From Xenophilus sp. L33 (GTDB taxonomy: Bacteria; Pseudomonadota; Gammaproteobacteria; Burkholderiales; Burkholderiaceae_C), in the NCBI RefSeq assembly GCF_009765735.1, contig NZ_LMUW01000032.1:33093-97092 (forward strand): a stretch of 64,000 nt of DNA, in the 5' to 3' direction. Below are positions 7,677 to 17,048 of the stretch, in pieces. Every line of letters starts with the position of its first letter. The first letter of the stretch is position 1. The notes below the pieces were generated by a model. The model ran no database searches. It had not been told where the DNA came from and worked only from the letters and a program-made list of their open reading frames with translations. The position numbers and the translations under genes are program-made.

Positions 7677-8795
7677 ATGCGCCGCGGCGTCGTGATCCCG
7701 CTCGTGGCCCTCGCAGCGATTGCGGCAGCGGCGGCGCTCACGCTGGCGCTGTGGAACGACGGCATGGGCGACGTGGCCGCCGCCCACCAGGCCGAATCCC
7801 CGCCGGGCGCCATTCCGCTGGCCGTGCTCGGCGACTCCAACAGCCAGTCCTACCACGACGACCAGTGGTTCCCGCCCGCGAACGGCGAGCGCGGCGGCAC
7901 CCTGCGTGACCGCACCTTTCAGTGGACGGAGGTGATGGCGCGCCTGCGCGGCCAGGAACTCGACCTCGGTTCCTGGGTGCACTGGGGCCGGCCCGGCGTG
8001 GTGGCCCGGGCCCGCGAATGGCTGGGCATGAGCGGCGGCCGGGCGCCGCAGAAGTGGGACTACCTCTACAACTTCGCCAACTCCGGGGCGTCTTGCAAGA
8101 ACATCATGGGCGGCCGCTTCCGCCAGGCGCCGCGGCTGGTCGCGCTGATGGACCAGGACCCGGCCCGCTGGCAGCGCGGCGTGGTCGTGATCGCGATCGG
8201 CGACAACGACTATTCCGGTTTTCTCGACCTCCAGGCCCGCGACCCGAACGCGCCCGAGTTGCGCCAGGTCATCGGCTACTGCGCCGGCGAGATCGGCCGG
8301 GCGGTAACGCTGATCCACGCCTCGCATCCGTCGACCCGCGTGTTGCTGGTCGGTCTCGGCAATGCGGCCGACGATCCCACCAACCAGGACAAGCTGCAGT
8401 CGCCCGAACCACTGCGCAACTACCGCATCGCGCTGGATGCCTACAACGCGGCGATCCGCAAGGTCGCCGCGGACAATCCGCAGACCGCCTATTTCGATGC
8501 CGACCGCTGGCAATTCGATCTCTTCGGCACTCGCAACGCCGAAGGCAAGCCCGTCTACAAGACGGTGCCGCTCGGCCCGAACCTGCAGCTCACCTACACG
8601 ATGGGCGACACGCCGAACAATGCGGTGCTGGCCGACGATCATTCGGGTCTGGCCTGGAACGCACTCTGGGCGCAGGCGCTGGTGGCCCGCATGAAGGAGG
8701 CCTTCGGCCTGCCCCTGACGCCGATCTCTGACGACGAGGTGATCCGCTTCCTCGACCCGCTGGTCGCCTTGCCCGCCAAGCCGCCGGGCTCCTGA
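7677..8795 (+). CDS. Membrane-anchored or secreted SGNH/GDSL-like hydrolase
   Basis: 372 residues if translation starts at the ATG at 7677; an ATG at 7647 adds ten residues and cannot be excluded, as neither has a strong ribosome site. A hydrophobic segment at residues 5-25 suggests an uncleaved anchor or signal peptide. The esterase block I motif LAVLGDSNSQS puts the nucleophile Ser at about 54. IAIGDND corresponds to block III, and ADDHSG near the C-terminus carries the Asp-x-x-His-type pair. SGNH enzymes cleave ester bonds, often acetyl groups on polysaccharides. The neighbouring glycosyltransferase-like gene makes a cell-surface glycan role plausible. Confidence 0.8.
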   Translation: MRRGVVIPLVALAAIAAAAALTLALWNDGMGDVAAAHQAESPPGAIPLAVLGDSNSQSYHDDQWFPPANGERGGTLRDRTFQWTEVMARLRGQELDLGSWVHWGRPGVVARAREWLGMSGGRAPQKWDYLYNFANSGASCKNIMGGRFRQAPRLVALMDQDPARWQRGVVVIAIGDNDYSGFLDLQARDPNAPELRQVIGYCAGEIGRAVTLIHASHPSTRVLLVGLGNAADDPTNQDKLQSPEPLRNYRIALDAYNAAIRKVAADNPQTAYFDADRWQFDLFGTRNAEGKPVYKTVPLGPNLQLTYTMGDTPNNAVLADDHSGLAWNALWAQALVARMKEAFGLPLTPISDDEVIRFLDPLVALPAKPPGS

Positions 8796-8894
8796 GGTGC
8801 GGATCCGGCTCGCAGGCATCGCCGCCCACGAACCTCAGCCGCGTGGCGTCGCCTCCTACAAGGCGGTCGGGTGCGAGGTGGCATCAACGACTCC

Positions 8895-9140
8895 ATGGAC
8901 AGCAGCAGCAAAGCGTTGTTGAGAGAACAGGCCGCCGAGGCCACGCGTCTGGCGCGCGTGGCACAGCGCCAGGTTCTCGAGGCCCGGCAGGCGGCGATCG
9001 CCGGCACGGGCGCCGGACCAAGTGCCGAGGCGATCGAGTCCGAGCGGATGCGCGGCGCGCTGGAGCACCTGGCCTGGCAGCGCTACTTCACGCACGTGTG
9101 CCGCGACGCCGCGCAGGAACCGGTGAAGGCCGCGGCGTAG
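8895..9140 (+). CDS. Small hypothetical protein, helical
   Basis: 81 residues starting MDSSSKALLREQAAEATRLA; an ATG at 8871 would add eight residues. Almost the entire chain is predicted helical, Ala/Arg/Glu-rich and soluble, with an aromatic HLAWQRYFTHVC stretch near the end. I do not recognise a family. Its coding character (GC-rich third positions, sensible composition) and its position between an SGNH hydrolase and a sensor kinase support a real gene, but no function can be assigned. Confidence 0.55.
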   Translation: MDSSSKALLREQAAEATRLARVAQRQVLEARQAAIAGTGAGPSAEAIESERMRGALEHLAWQRYFTHVCRDAAQEPVKAAA

Positions 9141-9149
9141 CGAGCCGAA

Positions 9150-9179
9150 GGCCCGGGAGCGGATCCGAGCGGCCGGGCC
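9150..9179 (+). terminator. GC-rich hairpin, weak terminator candidate
   Basis: GGCCCGG (9150-9156) pairs with CCGGGCC (9173-9179) around a 16-base loop, shortly after the stop of the small gene at 9140. There is no T-run after the stem, so intrinsic termination is uncertain. Confidence 0.3.
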
Positions 9180-9281
9180 CTGCGTTATCCTTTCCGACTT
9201 CGTCTCCCCTCCGTCGGTCCCAGTTCCCGTCATGCCCACCGGCCTTTCGCATCGCCGCCTCGTCGTCGTGCCCGCGAGCGC

Positions 9282-11753
9282 ATGACCGCGCCTTCCTCGG
9301 CCTTCCGCTCCGGCGGCGGCACCATGGGCGCCCGGCTGCGTGCCTTCGACTGGAGCGGCACGCCGCTCGGACCCATCGACAGCTGGCCGGCGGCGTTGCG
9401 CATCGCGGTCGACGCGGCGCTGGCTTCGGACTTTCCGGCCTGCCTCTTCTGGGGCCAGGACCTGATCGCGATCTACAACGACGGCTACCGCACCCTGCTG
9501 GGCCAGAAGCCCGAGGCGCTGGGGCAGCCCTTGCGGGTCACCTGGAGCGAGGCCTGGGACGCACTGAGGCCGATCGCCGAACGTGCGCTGGCCGGCAGCT
9601 CGACCTTCATCGAGGACTACCGGCTGCAGACCGATCGCCACGGCACGCTGGCCGACGGCTACTTCACCTTCTGCTACAGCCCGGTGCATGACGAGCACGG
9701 CGAGATCCGCGGCGTGCTCGACACCGTGGTCGAGACCACGTCGAAGGTGATCGCCGAACGCCAGCGCCGCGACGACATGGCGCGCCAGCAGCGCCTGCTG
9801 CAGCAGATGCCCGGCTTCGTGGCGGTGCTCTCGGGTCCGACCCACGTCTTCGTCTACGTCAACGACGCCTACATCGCGATCGCCGGGCCGCGCGACTACC
9901 TCGGCCGCACCGTCCGCGAGGCCTTCCCCGAACTCGAAAGCCAGGGCATCTACGAGATGCTGGACGGCGTCTACGCCACCGGCGCGCCGGTGCATGCCCG
10001 GGCCTTGCCGATCGACCTTGCCGGCGAAACCGCGACCCGCTACATCGACCTGCTCTACGAGCCGATCCGCGACGCGCAGGACCGCGTCTCCGGCATCTTC
10101 GTCGGCGGCTACGACGTGACCGATCACGTGCGGGTGAAGTCGGACCTGCTGGCCAGCGAGGCGCGCCTGCGCGAGCTGAGCGATTCGCTGGCGCAGCAGG
10201 TCGAGGAGCGCACCCAGGCGCTGCGCGATTCCGAGGACTTCACCCGGCTCGCGCTCGGCGCCACCGGCGGCGTCGGCGTCTGGACCTATGTCGTCGAGAG
10301 CGACAAGTTCTTCTGCGACGCCGCCATCTCCGAGCTCTACGGCCTGGACGCGGAGCGCGCCGCCCACGGCATTCTGCGCAGCGAATTCCTGGGCCACGTG
10401 CATCCGGACGACCGGGCGCAGTTGGCCGCGGTCATGGCGGCCAGCCTGCGCGACGGCGGCCCGGTCGAGCTCGAATACCGCATCCGCCATCCGGACGGGT
10501 CGCTGCGCTGGGTGCTGTCGCGCGGCCACACCTACCTGGACGACGCCGGCCGGCCGACGCGCCGCACCGGCGTCGGCCTCGACATGACCAAGCAGCGCCA
10601 GCTGGAGGAGCAGCTGCGCCAGTCGCAGAAGATGGATGCGCTCGGCCAGCTCACCGGCGGCATCGCGCACGACTTCAACAACATGCTGCAAGGCATCGTG
10701 ATGCCGCTGCAGCTGATCCGCAAGCGGCTCGAATCGCAGCGCTTCGACGGCCTGGAGCGTTACGTGCAGGCCGGCCTCGACTCGGCCAGCCGCGCCGCCT
10801 CCATCACCCAGCGCCTCCTGGCCTTCTCGCGCCGCCAGCCGCTGGCGAACCGCAGCATCGCGCTGGGCCGCACCCTGCTGGGCCTGGAGGAGATCCTGCG
10901 CAACGCGGTCGGCGAGAACGTGAGCCTCGGCTTCGAGATCCCGGACGACCTCTGGCACGTGATGACCGACGCCCACCAGCTCGACAGCGCGCTGCTCAAC
11001 CTCGCGATCAACGCCCGCGACGCGATGCCCGACGGCGGCGCGATCACGGTGAGCGCGCGCAACGTCGAGCTGACGCCGGCCATGGCGGCGGCGATCGGCG
11101 GGCTCGCCGCCGGTGCCTACGCCCGGGTCAGCGTGCGCGACACCGGCGTCGGCATGTCGCGCGAAGTCATCGCCCAGGCCTTCGAGCCCTTCTTCACCAC
11201 CAAGCCGATGGGCCGCGGCACCGGCCTCGGGCTGTCGATGATCTACGGCTACGCCCGGCAATCGAAGGGCAGCGTGGCGATCGAGAGCGTCGAAGGCCGG
11301 GGCACCAGCGTGCACCTGTACCTGCCGCGCGCGATGGCGCCCGAGACGCCCGCCGAGGTCGCGCCCGACGCGCCCGCCGCCTCGGCGGCGCCGCGCTGCA
11401 TCCTGGTGGTCGAGGACGACGAGGTGGTGCGCCGGCTGGCCGCGGAGGTGCTGCGCGACCAGGGCTACCACGTGCTGGAAGCCGGCGACGGCCATGCGGC
11501 GATGGCGCTGCTCGAAGGCTCGATCGCGGTCGACCTGCTGATCTCCGACGTCGGCCTGCCCGGGCCGAACGGCCGCCAGCTGGCGGATTTCGCGCTCGAG
11601 CGCCGCAGCGGCATCCAGGTGATCCTGATCACCGGCTATGCCGCCCACGTCGCCACCGACACCGCCTTGCTGCAAGGCGGCGTCGAGCTGATGACCAAGC
11701 CCTTCGACACCGACATGTTGCTGCGCAAGGTGCACCAGCTTTTTGGCGACTGA
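9282..11753 (+). CDS. PAS-domain hybrid sensor histidine kinase with C-terminal receiver
   Basis: 823 residues and no membrane segment, so probably cytosolic. Order of parts: a first PAS-like domain (about 25-155), a second PAS (170-285), a short coiled coil (286-317), a third PAS/PAC (318-440), a HisKA helix with phospho-acceptor His463 in GGIAHDFNN, a HATPase (N box around Asn577, G boxes DTGVGM and GTGLGL) and a receiver domain (705-823) with phospho-acceptor Asp756 in LISDVGLPG and conserved Lys806 in TKPFD. The HDFNN box is typical of the hybrid HPK4-like kinases. No cognate DNA-binding regulator adjoins, so the output partner is unknown. The sensory input probably comes through the PAS domains. 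Confidence 0.93.
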   Translation: MTAPSSAFRSGGGTMGARLRAFDWSGTPLGPIDSWPAALRIAVDAALASDFPACLFWGQDLIAIYNDGYRTLLGQKPEALGQPLRVTWSEAWDALRPIAERALAGSSTFIEDYRLQTDRHGTLADGYFTFCYSPVHDEHGEIRGVLDTVVETTSKVIAERQRRDDMARQQRLLQQMPGFVAVLSGPTHVFVYVNDAYIAIAGPRDYLGRTVREAFPELESQGIYEMLDGVYATGAPVHARALPIDLAGETATRYIDLLYEPIRDAQDRVSGIFVGGYDVTDHVRVKSDLLASEARLRELSDSLAQQVEERTQALRDSEDFTRLALGATGGVGVWTYVVESDKFFCDAAISELYGLDAERAAHGILRSEFLGHVHPDDRAQLAAVMAASLRDGGPVELEYRIRHPDGSLRWVLSRGHTYLDDAGRPTRRTGVGLDMTKQRQLEEQLRQSQKMDALGQLTGGIAHDFNNMLQGIVMPLQLIRKRLESQRFDGLERYVQAGLDSASRAASITQRLLAFSRRQPLANRSIALGRTLLGLEEILRNAVGENVSLGFEIPDDLWHVMTDAHQLDSALLNLAINARDAMPDGGAITVSARNVELTPAMAAAIGGLAAGAYARVSVRDTGVGMSREVIAQAFEPFFTTKPMGRGTGLGLSMIYGYARQSKGSVAIESVEGRGTSVHLYLPRAMAPETPAEVAPDAPAASAAPRCILVVEDDEVVRRLAAEVLRDQGYHVLEAGDGHAAMALLEGSIAVDLLISDVGLPGPNGRQLADFALERRSGIQVILITGYAAHVATDTALLQGGVELMTKPFDTDMLLRKVHQLFGD

Positions 11754-11904
11754 CTCCGGCGACTGATTTCTCCCCGATTCGGGTTCGCCCTATCAGGCAC
11801 GGATGCTGCTTTGCATCAGACTGGTTGCAAACGGCAACTATTGAACTGTGCATCTGTCGCCGTTGCCTGTCGCAGTGAAATCAACCCTCGAGGAGTCCGT
11901 GTCC

Positions 11905-13476
11905 ATGAAGTTCAAGAAAACCCTGATGTCCGTGCTGCTCGGCAGCGTGCTGGCTTTTGGTGCAGCGGCGCACGCCGAATCGGTGCTGCGCATCGTTCCG
12001 CAGAGCGACCTGAAGATCCTCGACCCGATCTGGACCACCGCGTTCATCACCCGCGACTACGGCTACGCGGTGTACGACACGCTCTTCGGCGTGGACGCCC
12101 AAGGCAAGGTGCAGCCGCAGATGGTCGGCGCCTACACGACCAGCGCCGACGGCAGGACCTGGACCTTCACCCTGCGCGACGGCCTGGCCTTCCACGACGG
12201 CAAGCCGGTCACCTCGGCCGACGTGATTCCCTCGATCCAGCGCTGGGGCCAGCGCGACACGCTGGGCCAGCGCATGATGGCCGCGCTCGACAGCTTCACC
12301 GCCAAGGACGACAAGACCTTCGTGATGACCTTCAAGCAGCCCTTCGGCATGGTGCTGGAGGCGCTGTCCAAGCCGTCGTCGAACCCGCCCTTCATCATGC
12401 CGAAGGCGGTCGCCGAAACGCCGGCCGACCAGCAGATCAAGAGCACCGTCGGCTCCGGTCCGTTCGTCTTCAAGGCCGATGAATACCGGCCCGGCGAGCG
12501 CATCGTGTTCCTCAAGAACACGAAGTACGTGCCGCGCAAGGAGCCGGCATCCGGCACGGCCGGCGGCAAGGTGGTGAACGTCGACCGCATGGAATGGGTG
12601 GTGCAGAACGACCCGCAGACCGCCGCCAACGCGCTGGCCAACGGCGAGGTCGACATGCTCGAGTTCCTGCCGCCGGAGCAGTTCAAGGCGCTCTCGGACA
12701 ACCCGAAGATCGTGCTCGACACCCAGGTGCCCTCGGGCTCCTACGCGCTGCACCTCAACCGCCTGGTGCCGCCCTTCAACAACACGAAGATCGCGCAGGC
12801 CGCCTTCATGGCGATCAACCAGGAAGCGCTGATGCGCGCCGGCATGAACTTCAAGGAGCTCTACAACACCAACACCTCGATCTACCCGACCGGCTCGACC
12901 TACCACTCCGACCAGACCTCCTACTTCACCGGCAAGCCGCAGTTCGAGAAGGCCAAGGCGTTGCTGAAGGAAGCCGGCTACAAGGGCGAGCCGATCGTGC
13001 TGATGAACCCGTCCACCTTCCCGGTGCTCAACAAGTTCCCGCCGGTGCTGGCCGCGCTGCTGCGCCAGGCGGGCTTCACGGTCGACGTGCAGTCGATGGA
13101 CTGGCCCACGCTGGTCACCCGGCGGGCCTCGAAGAGCCCGGCCGACCAGGGCGGCTGGAACGCCTTCATCACCGGCTGGTTCTACGCCGACAACTTCAAC
13201 CCGATGTACGACGCGCCGATGACCGGCACCGGCGAGAAGGGCTGGTTCGGCTGGACCACCGACGAGAAGCTGGAACAACTCAAGACCGACTTCATCGGCG
13301 CCACCACCGACGACGATCGCAAGAAGATCGCCACCGCCATCCAGCAGCGCGTCTACGACGCCGCCGTGTTCGCGCCCATCGGCGAATACAAGCCGCTGAC
13401 CGCCTGGCGCAAGGACGTGGTCACCGGCCTGGTCAAGGCGCCGGTGCAGGTGTTCTGGGGCCTGAAGAAGAACTGA
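11905..13476 (+). CDS. ABC transporter substrate-binding protein, peptide/opine family (SBP family 5)
   Basis: 523 residues from the ATG at 11905, preceded by GAGGAG. The start is supported by the Sec signal MKFKKTLMSVLLGSVLAFGA, cleaved near AHA-ES. The mature protein begins SVLRIVPQSDLKILDPIWTT and has the family marker VTSADVI and a long DppA/OppA-like fold. It captures oligopeptides, opines or similar amides in the periplasm and delivers them to the permeases encoded immediately downstream (stop-to-start gap of 7 bases). Regulation may involve the MarR gene at the end of the cluster. A GTTGC-AAACG-GCAAC inverted repeat at 11824-11838 lies upstream. Confidence 0.92.
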   Translation: MKFKKTLMSVLLGSVLAFGAAAHAESVLRIVPQSDLKILDPIWTTAFITRDYGYAVYDTLFGVDAQGKVQPQMVGAYTTSADGRTWTFTLRDGLAFHDGKPVTSADVIPSIQRWGQRDTLGQRMMAALDSFTAKDDKTFVMTFKQPFGMVLEALSKPSSNPPFIMPKAVAETPADQQIKSTVGSGPFVFKADEYRPGERIVFLKNTKYVPRKEPASGTAGGKVVNVDRMEWVVQNDPQTAANALANGEVDMLEFLPPEQFKALSDNPKIVLDTQVPSGSYALHLNRLVPPFNNTKIAQAAFMAINQEALMRAGMNFKELYNTNTSIYPTGSTYHSDQTSYFTGKPQFEKAKALLKEAGYKGEPIVLMNPSTFPVLNKFPPVLAALLRQAGFTVDVQSMDWPTLVTRRASKSPADQGGWNAFITGWFYADNFNPMYDAPMTGTGEKGWFGWTTDEKLEQLKTDFIGATTDDDRKKIATAIQQRVYDAAVFAPIGEYKPLTAWRKDVVTGLVKAPVQVFWGLKKN

Positions 13477-13483
13477 GGCCGCC

Positions 13484-14424
13484 ATGCTCGCCTTCCTGAT
13501 GCGGCGCGTCGTCGCCACGCTGCCGGTGCTGGTGGTCGTGGCGGCGATCGTCTTCCTCATGACCCGCCTGGCGCCGGGCGACCCGGCCGCCGCCATGCTG
13601 GGCGACAACGCCACCGCCGAGAACGTGCAGAAGGTGCGCGCGCAACTGGGCCTCGACGATTCGATCGCGGTGCAGTTCGTGCGCTGGGGCTCGCACATGG
13701 TGCGGGGCGACCTCGGCCAGTCCTACATCGTGAAGATGCCGGTGAGCCGGCTGATCGCCCAGCGCATCGAGCCCACGATCTCGCTGGCGGCCATCACGCT
13801 GGTCTTCACGCTGGCGGTGGCGATCCGCTCGGCGTGATCGCCGCCTGGCGCCATGGCGGCTGGCTCGATCGCGTGCTGATGGGCTTCTCGTCGCTGGGCT
13901 TCTCGGTGCCGATCTTCGTCGTCGGCTACCTGCTCATCTGGGTCTTCGCGCTCAAGCTGCAATGGCTGCCGGTGCAGGGCTACGACCGGCTCTCGGCCGG
14001 CCTCTGGCCCTGGCTCAGCCACCTCCTGATGCCGGCGCTGGCGCTCTCGGTGATCTACATCGCGCTCATCGCCCGGGTCACGCGCGCCTCCGTGGCCGAG
14101 GCGATGACCGAGGACTACATCCGCACCGCGCGCGCCAAGGGCATCGGCGAGAAGCAGGTGCTGGTGCGCCATGCGCTGGCCAACGCGGCGGTGCCGATCG
14201 TGACCGTGATCGGCATCGGCGTCGCCCTGCTGATCGGCGGCGTGGTGGTCACCGAGTCGGTCTTCAACATCCCCGGGCTCGGCAGCCTGACGGTCGATGC
14301 GGTGCTGTCGCGCGACTTCCCGCTGATCCAGGGCATCACCCTCTTCTTCTCGGTGATCTACGTGCTCATCAACCTGCTGGTCGACGTCAGCTACCTGGTG
14401 TTCGATCCGCGCATTCGCTACTGA
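13484..14424 (+). pseudogene. DppB-type ABC permease, disrupted by a one-base deletion
   Basis: Two abutting frames together spell one DppB/OppB permease. The N-terminal part (13484-13837, MLAFLMRRVVATLPVL, with LAPGDPAAAMLG) reaches LAVAI and then stops. The rest continues in another frame from 13834 as VIAAWRHGGWLDRVL, with the EAA loop EDYIRTARAKGIG, ending at 14424. Inserting one C at 13825-13826 restores the usual LAVAIPLGVIAAW and a 313-residue permease. If the deletion is real, the importer lacks one pore subunit and would be inactive unless the frame is bypassed. If not, it is a base-calling error. Both flanking genes are intact and in tight operon spacing. Confidence 0.85.
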
Positions 14425-14433
14425 AAAACGACC

Positions 14434-15369
14434 ATGACCGAGGGAATTCTTCGCATGCCCGAGACCGCCGACCCAGCGCCGCCGCGCCGCCGCCGTTCGC
14501 TGCCCGCCAAGGTGCTGGCCAACACATCGGTCCGCCTCGGCGGCGGCTTCCTGTGCCTGCTGCTGCTGATGGCGCTGGCCGCTCCGTGGCTCGGCACCAT
14601 CGACCCGACCGAGATGGACCCGTCGAGCGGCAACCTGCTGCCCTTCACCTTCGGCGAATTCAACAGCCTGTCGGGCGAGACCTTCCATCACTTCTTCCTG
14701 ATGGGCACCGACAGCCTGGGCCGCGACATCTGGAGCCGCACCGTCTACGGTGCGCGCGTGTCGCTGGTCGTCGGCGTGGCCGTCTCGGTAGTGACGCTGG
14801 TCCTCGGGCTGGCGATCGGCCTCCTGGCGGGCTACTTCCGGCGGCTCGACGGCGTGGTGATGCGCCTGATGGACGGCGTCATGGCCATTCCCGGCATCCT
14901 CTTCGCGGTGAGCCTGGTGGCGATGTTCGGCGGCAGCATGGCGACCGTCATCCTCGCGATCACGGTGCCGGAGATCCCGCGCGTGGCGCGGCTGGTGCGC
15001 TCGGTGGTGCTGAGCGTGCGCGAGGAGCCCTACGTCGAAGCCGCGATCGCGCTCGACACGCCGACCTGGAAGCTCATGCTCCGGCACATCCTGCCGAATG
15101 CGGTGGCGCCGCTCGTGATCCAGGCGACCTACGTGTGCGCGGCGGCGATCCTGGTGGAGGCGATCCTGTCCTTCCTCGGCGTCGGCCTTCCGGCCGAGAC
15201 GGCCACCTGGGGAAACATCATGGCCGAGGGCCGGGCGCAGTTCAACCAGTTCCCGCACAACGTGCTGTTCCCGGGCGTGCTGCTGGCGCTGACGGTGCTG
15301 TCGATCAACATGCTGGGCGACGGGCTGCGCGACACGCTCGACCCCAAGTTCAACAAGCGCGGGGAGTGA
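14434..15369 (+). CDS. DppC-type ABC permease
   Basis: 311 residues from 14434; the ATG at 14455 has a better placed GAGGGA and would give 304 residues. The protein has an N-terminal cytosolic tail, a first membrane helix near residue 40, the marker GTDSLGRDIWSR before the transport core, and an EAA loop in EPYVEAAIALDTPTW. It forms the inner-membrane pore with the DppB-type subunit encoded just upstream, which is frameshifted here. It ends 7 bases before the ATPase start, in one operon with the receptor, ATPase and an M81 peptidase. Confidence 0.9.
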   Translation: MTEGILRMPETADPAPPRRRRSLPAKVLANTSVRLGGGFLCLLLLMALAAPWLGTIDPTEMDPSSGNLLPFTFGEFNSLSGETFHHFFLMGTDSLGRDIWSRTVYGARVSLVVGVAVSVVTLVLGLAIGLLAGYFRRLDGVVMRLMDGVMAIPGILFAVSLVAMFGGSMATVILAITVPEIPRVARLVRSVVLSVREEPYVEAAIALDTPTWKLMLRHILPNAVAPLVIQATYVCAAAILVEAILSFLGVGLPAETATWGNIMAEGRAQFNQFPHNVLFPGVLLALTVLSINMLGDGLRDTLDPKFNKRGE

Positions 15370-15376
15370 GGCGGTG

Positions 15377-17014
15377 ATGACGGAAAACAGCAACGTGCAG
15401 GTGCACGACCCGGTCCTGGCGGTGCGCGACCTGGCCATCGCGCTGCCGCGCGGCGGCGACCGGCCGCATGCGGTGACGCAGATCGACTTCGAGGTGCGGC
15501 CGGGCCGGACCACCTGCCTGCTCGGCGAATCGGGCTCGGGCAAGTCCGTCATCGCCAGCGCGGTGATGGGCCTGCTGCCGGCCGGCCTGGTGCCCACCCA
15601 GGGCTCGATCCGCCTGCTCGGGCGCGAGCTGGTCGGCGCGCCGCAGACCGAGTTCCGCGCGCTGCGCGGACCGGCCATGGCCATGGTCTTCCAGGAGCCG
15701 ATGACCGCGCTCAACCCGGTCATGACCTGCGGCGAGCAGATCGACGAGATGCTGGCCGCGCACCTCGTGCTGGGCCGCGCCGAACGCCGCCGCCGCATCC
15801 TCGAGATCATGGAGCGCGTGCGCCTGCCGGAGCCCGAGCGCATCTTCGCGTCCTATCCGCACCAGCTCTCGGGCGGCCAGCGCCAGCGCATCGTGATCGC
15901 CATCGCGCTGATCCTGCGGCCCGCGCTGCTGATCTGCGACGAGCCGACCACCGCGCTCGACGTCACGACCCAGGCCGAGATCCTGAAGCTGATCCGCGAG
16001 CTGCAGGCCGAGAACGGCACTGCGGTGCTGTTCATCACCCACGACTTCGGCGTGGTGGCCGATATCGCCGACGAGGTGGTCGTGCTGCAACTCGGCCGCA
16101 TGGTCGAGCGCGGCCCGGCGGGCACGGTGCTCACCCGGCCGGGCGAGCCCTACACGAAGATGCTGCTGGCCGCCGTGCCCGAACTGGCGCCGCATTCGCG
16201 CCCGCCCGTGACCGACAGCTTCCCGCTGCTGGACGCCCGCGGCATCGTCAAGACCTATGTCAGCGGCAGCTGGCCCGGCCGGCGGCGCGAGGTGCGCGCG
16301 GTGCAGGCAGCCTCGCTGGTGGTGCGCCCGCGCGAGACGGTCGGCATCGTCGGCGAGTCGGGTTCGGGCAAGTCGACCCTGGCGCGCTGCATCGCCCGGC
16401 TGGTCGACCCGACCGCAGGCGAGATCCACGCCAACGGCCGATCGGTGGCGCACCTGCGCGGGCGCGGGCTCTCGCCCTTCCGCCGCGACGTGCAGGTGAT
16501 CTTCCAGGACCCGTACCGCTCGCTCAACCCGCGCCAGACCGTGGGCACCTCGATCGTCGAAGGGCCGGTCAACTTCGGCGTGCCCAAGGCCGAGGCCTGG
16601 CAGCGCGCCGAATCGCTGATGCGCCTGGTGCGCCTCGACCCCGCTGTGCTGCATCGCTACCCGAGCGAATTCTCCGGCGGCCAGCGCCAGCGCATCTCGA
16701 TCGCCCGCGCGCTGGCCTGCGAGCCGAAGCTGCTGATCGCCGACGAGGCCGTCTCGGCGCTGGACGTCTCGGTGCAGGCGCAGATCCTGAAGCTGCTCGA
16801 CGAGATCCAGCAGCAGACCGGCATCGGCATTCTCTTTATCACCCACGACCTGCGCGTGGCCAGCCAGATCTGCGACCGGGTCATCGTCATGCGGCAAGGC
16901 CGCATCGTCGAGGAAGGCGCCGCGCACGACGTGCTGCTGGCGCCGCGCGAGGCCTACACTCGCGCCCTGCTGGCGGCCGCGCCCGGACAGGGCTTCGCCT
17001 TCGGCCAGGGCTGA
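15377..17014 (+). CDS. Fused two-domain ABC ATPase (DppD-DppF type)
   Basis: About 545 residues; the GTG at 15374 directly before the ATG is an equally possible start. It holds two complete nucleotide-binding domains. The first has Walker A GESGSGKS near residue 50, signature LSGGQRQR near 165 and Walker [13 protein letters not shown]. The second has GESGSGKST near 328, FSGGQRQR and [12 protein letters not shown]. Peptide importers usually encode these as two proteins; a tandem fusion is common in GsiA-like systems. It powers the importer whose receptor and permeases precede it. The M81 peptidase gene follows after 34 bases. Confidence 0.92.
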   Translation: MTENSNVQVHDPVLAVRDLAIALPRGGDRPHAVTQIDFEVRPGRTTCLLGESGSGKSVIASAVMGLLPAGLVPTQGSIRLLGRELVGAPQTEFRALRGPAMAMVFQEPMTALNPVMTCGEQIDEMLAAHLVLGRAERRRRILEIMERVRLPEPERIFASYPHQLSGGQRQRIVIAIALILRPALLICDEPTTALDVTTQAEILKLIRELQAENGTAVLFITHDFGVVADIADEVVVLQLGRMVERGPAGTVLTRPGEPYTKMLLAAVPELAPHSRPPVTDSFPLLDARGIVKTYVSGSWPGRRREVRAVQAASLVVRPRETVGIVGESGSGKSTLARCIARLVDPTAGEIHANGRSVAHLRGRGLSPFRRDVQVIFQDPYRSLNPRQTVGTSIVEGPVNFGVPKAEAWQRAESLMRLVRLDPAVLHRYPSEFSGGQRQRISIARALACEPKLLIADEAVSALDVSVQAQILKLLDEIQQQTGIGILFITHDLRVASQICDRVIVMRQGRIVEEGAAHDVLLAPREAYTRALLAAAPGQGFAFGQG

Positions 17015-17048
17015 CCGCGCACCCGCTACCCCAAGGACGACACGCACC

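Noticed and set aside
8856..11735. 959-codon minus-strand frame opposite the hybrid histidine kinase
   Set aside because: Composition is His/Gln/Arg/Val-rich without domains, and the plus strand holds a complete kinase with all catalytic motifs.
13834..14424. Separate small permease gene starting with GTG at 13834
   Set aside because: It lacks the N-terminal half of every DppB-type permease, which is present immediately upstream in another frame; a frameshift explains both.
13723..15843. 706-codon minus-strand frame opposite the ABC permeases and ATPase
   Set aside because: Low-complexity Arg/His/Asp text with no domain, fully covered by the intact permease and ATPase genes on the plus strand.
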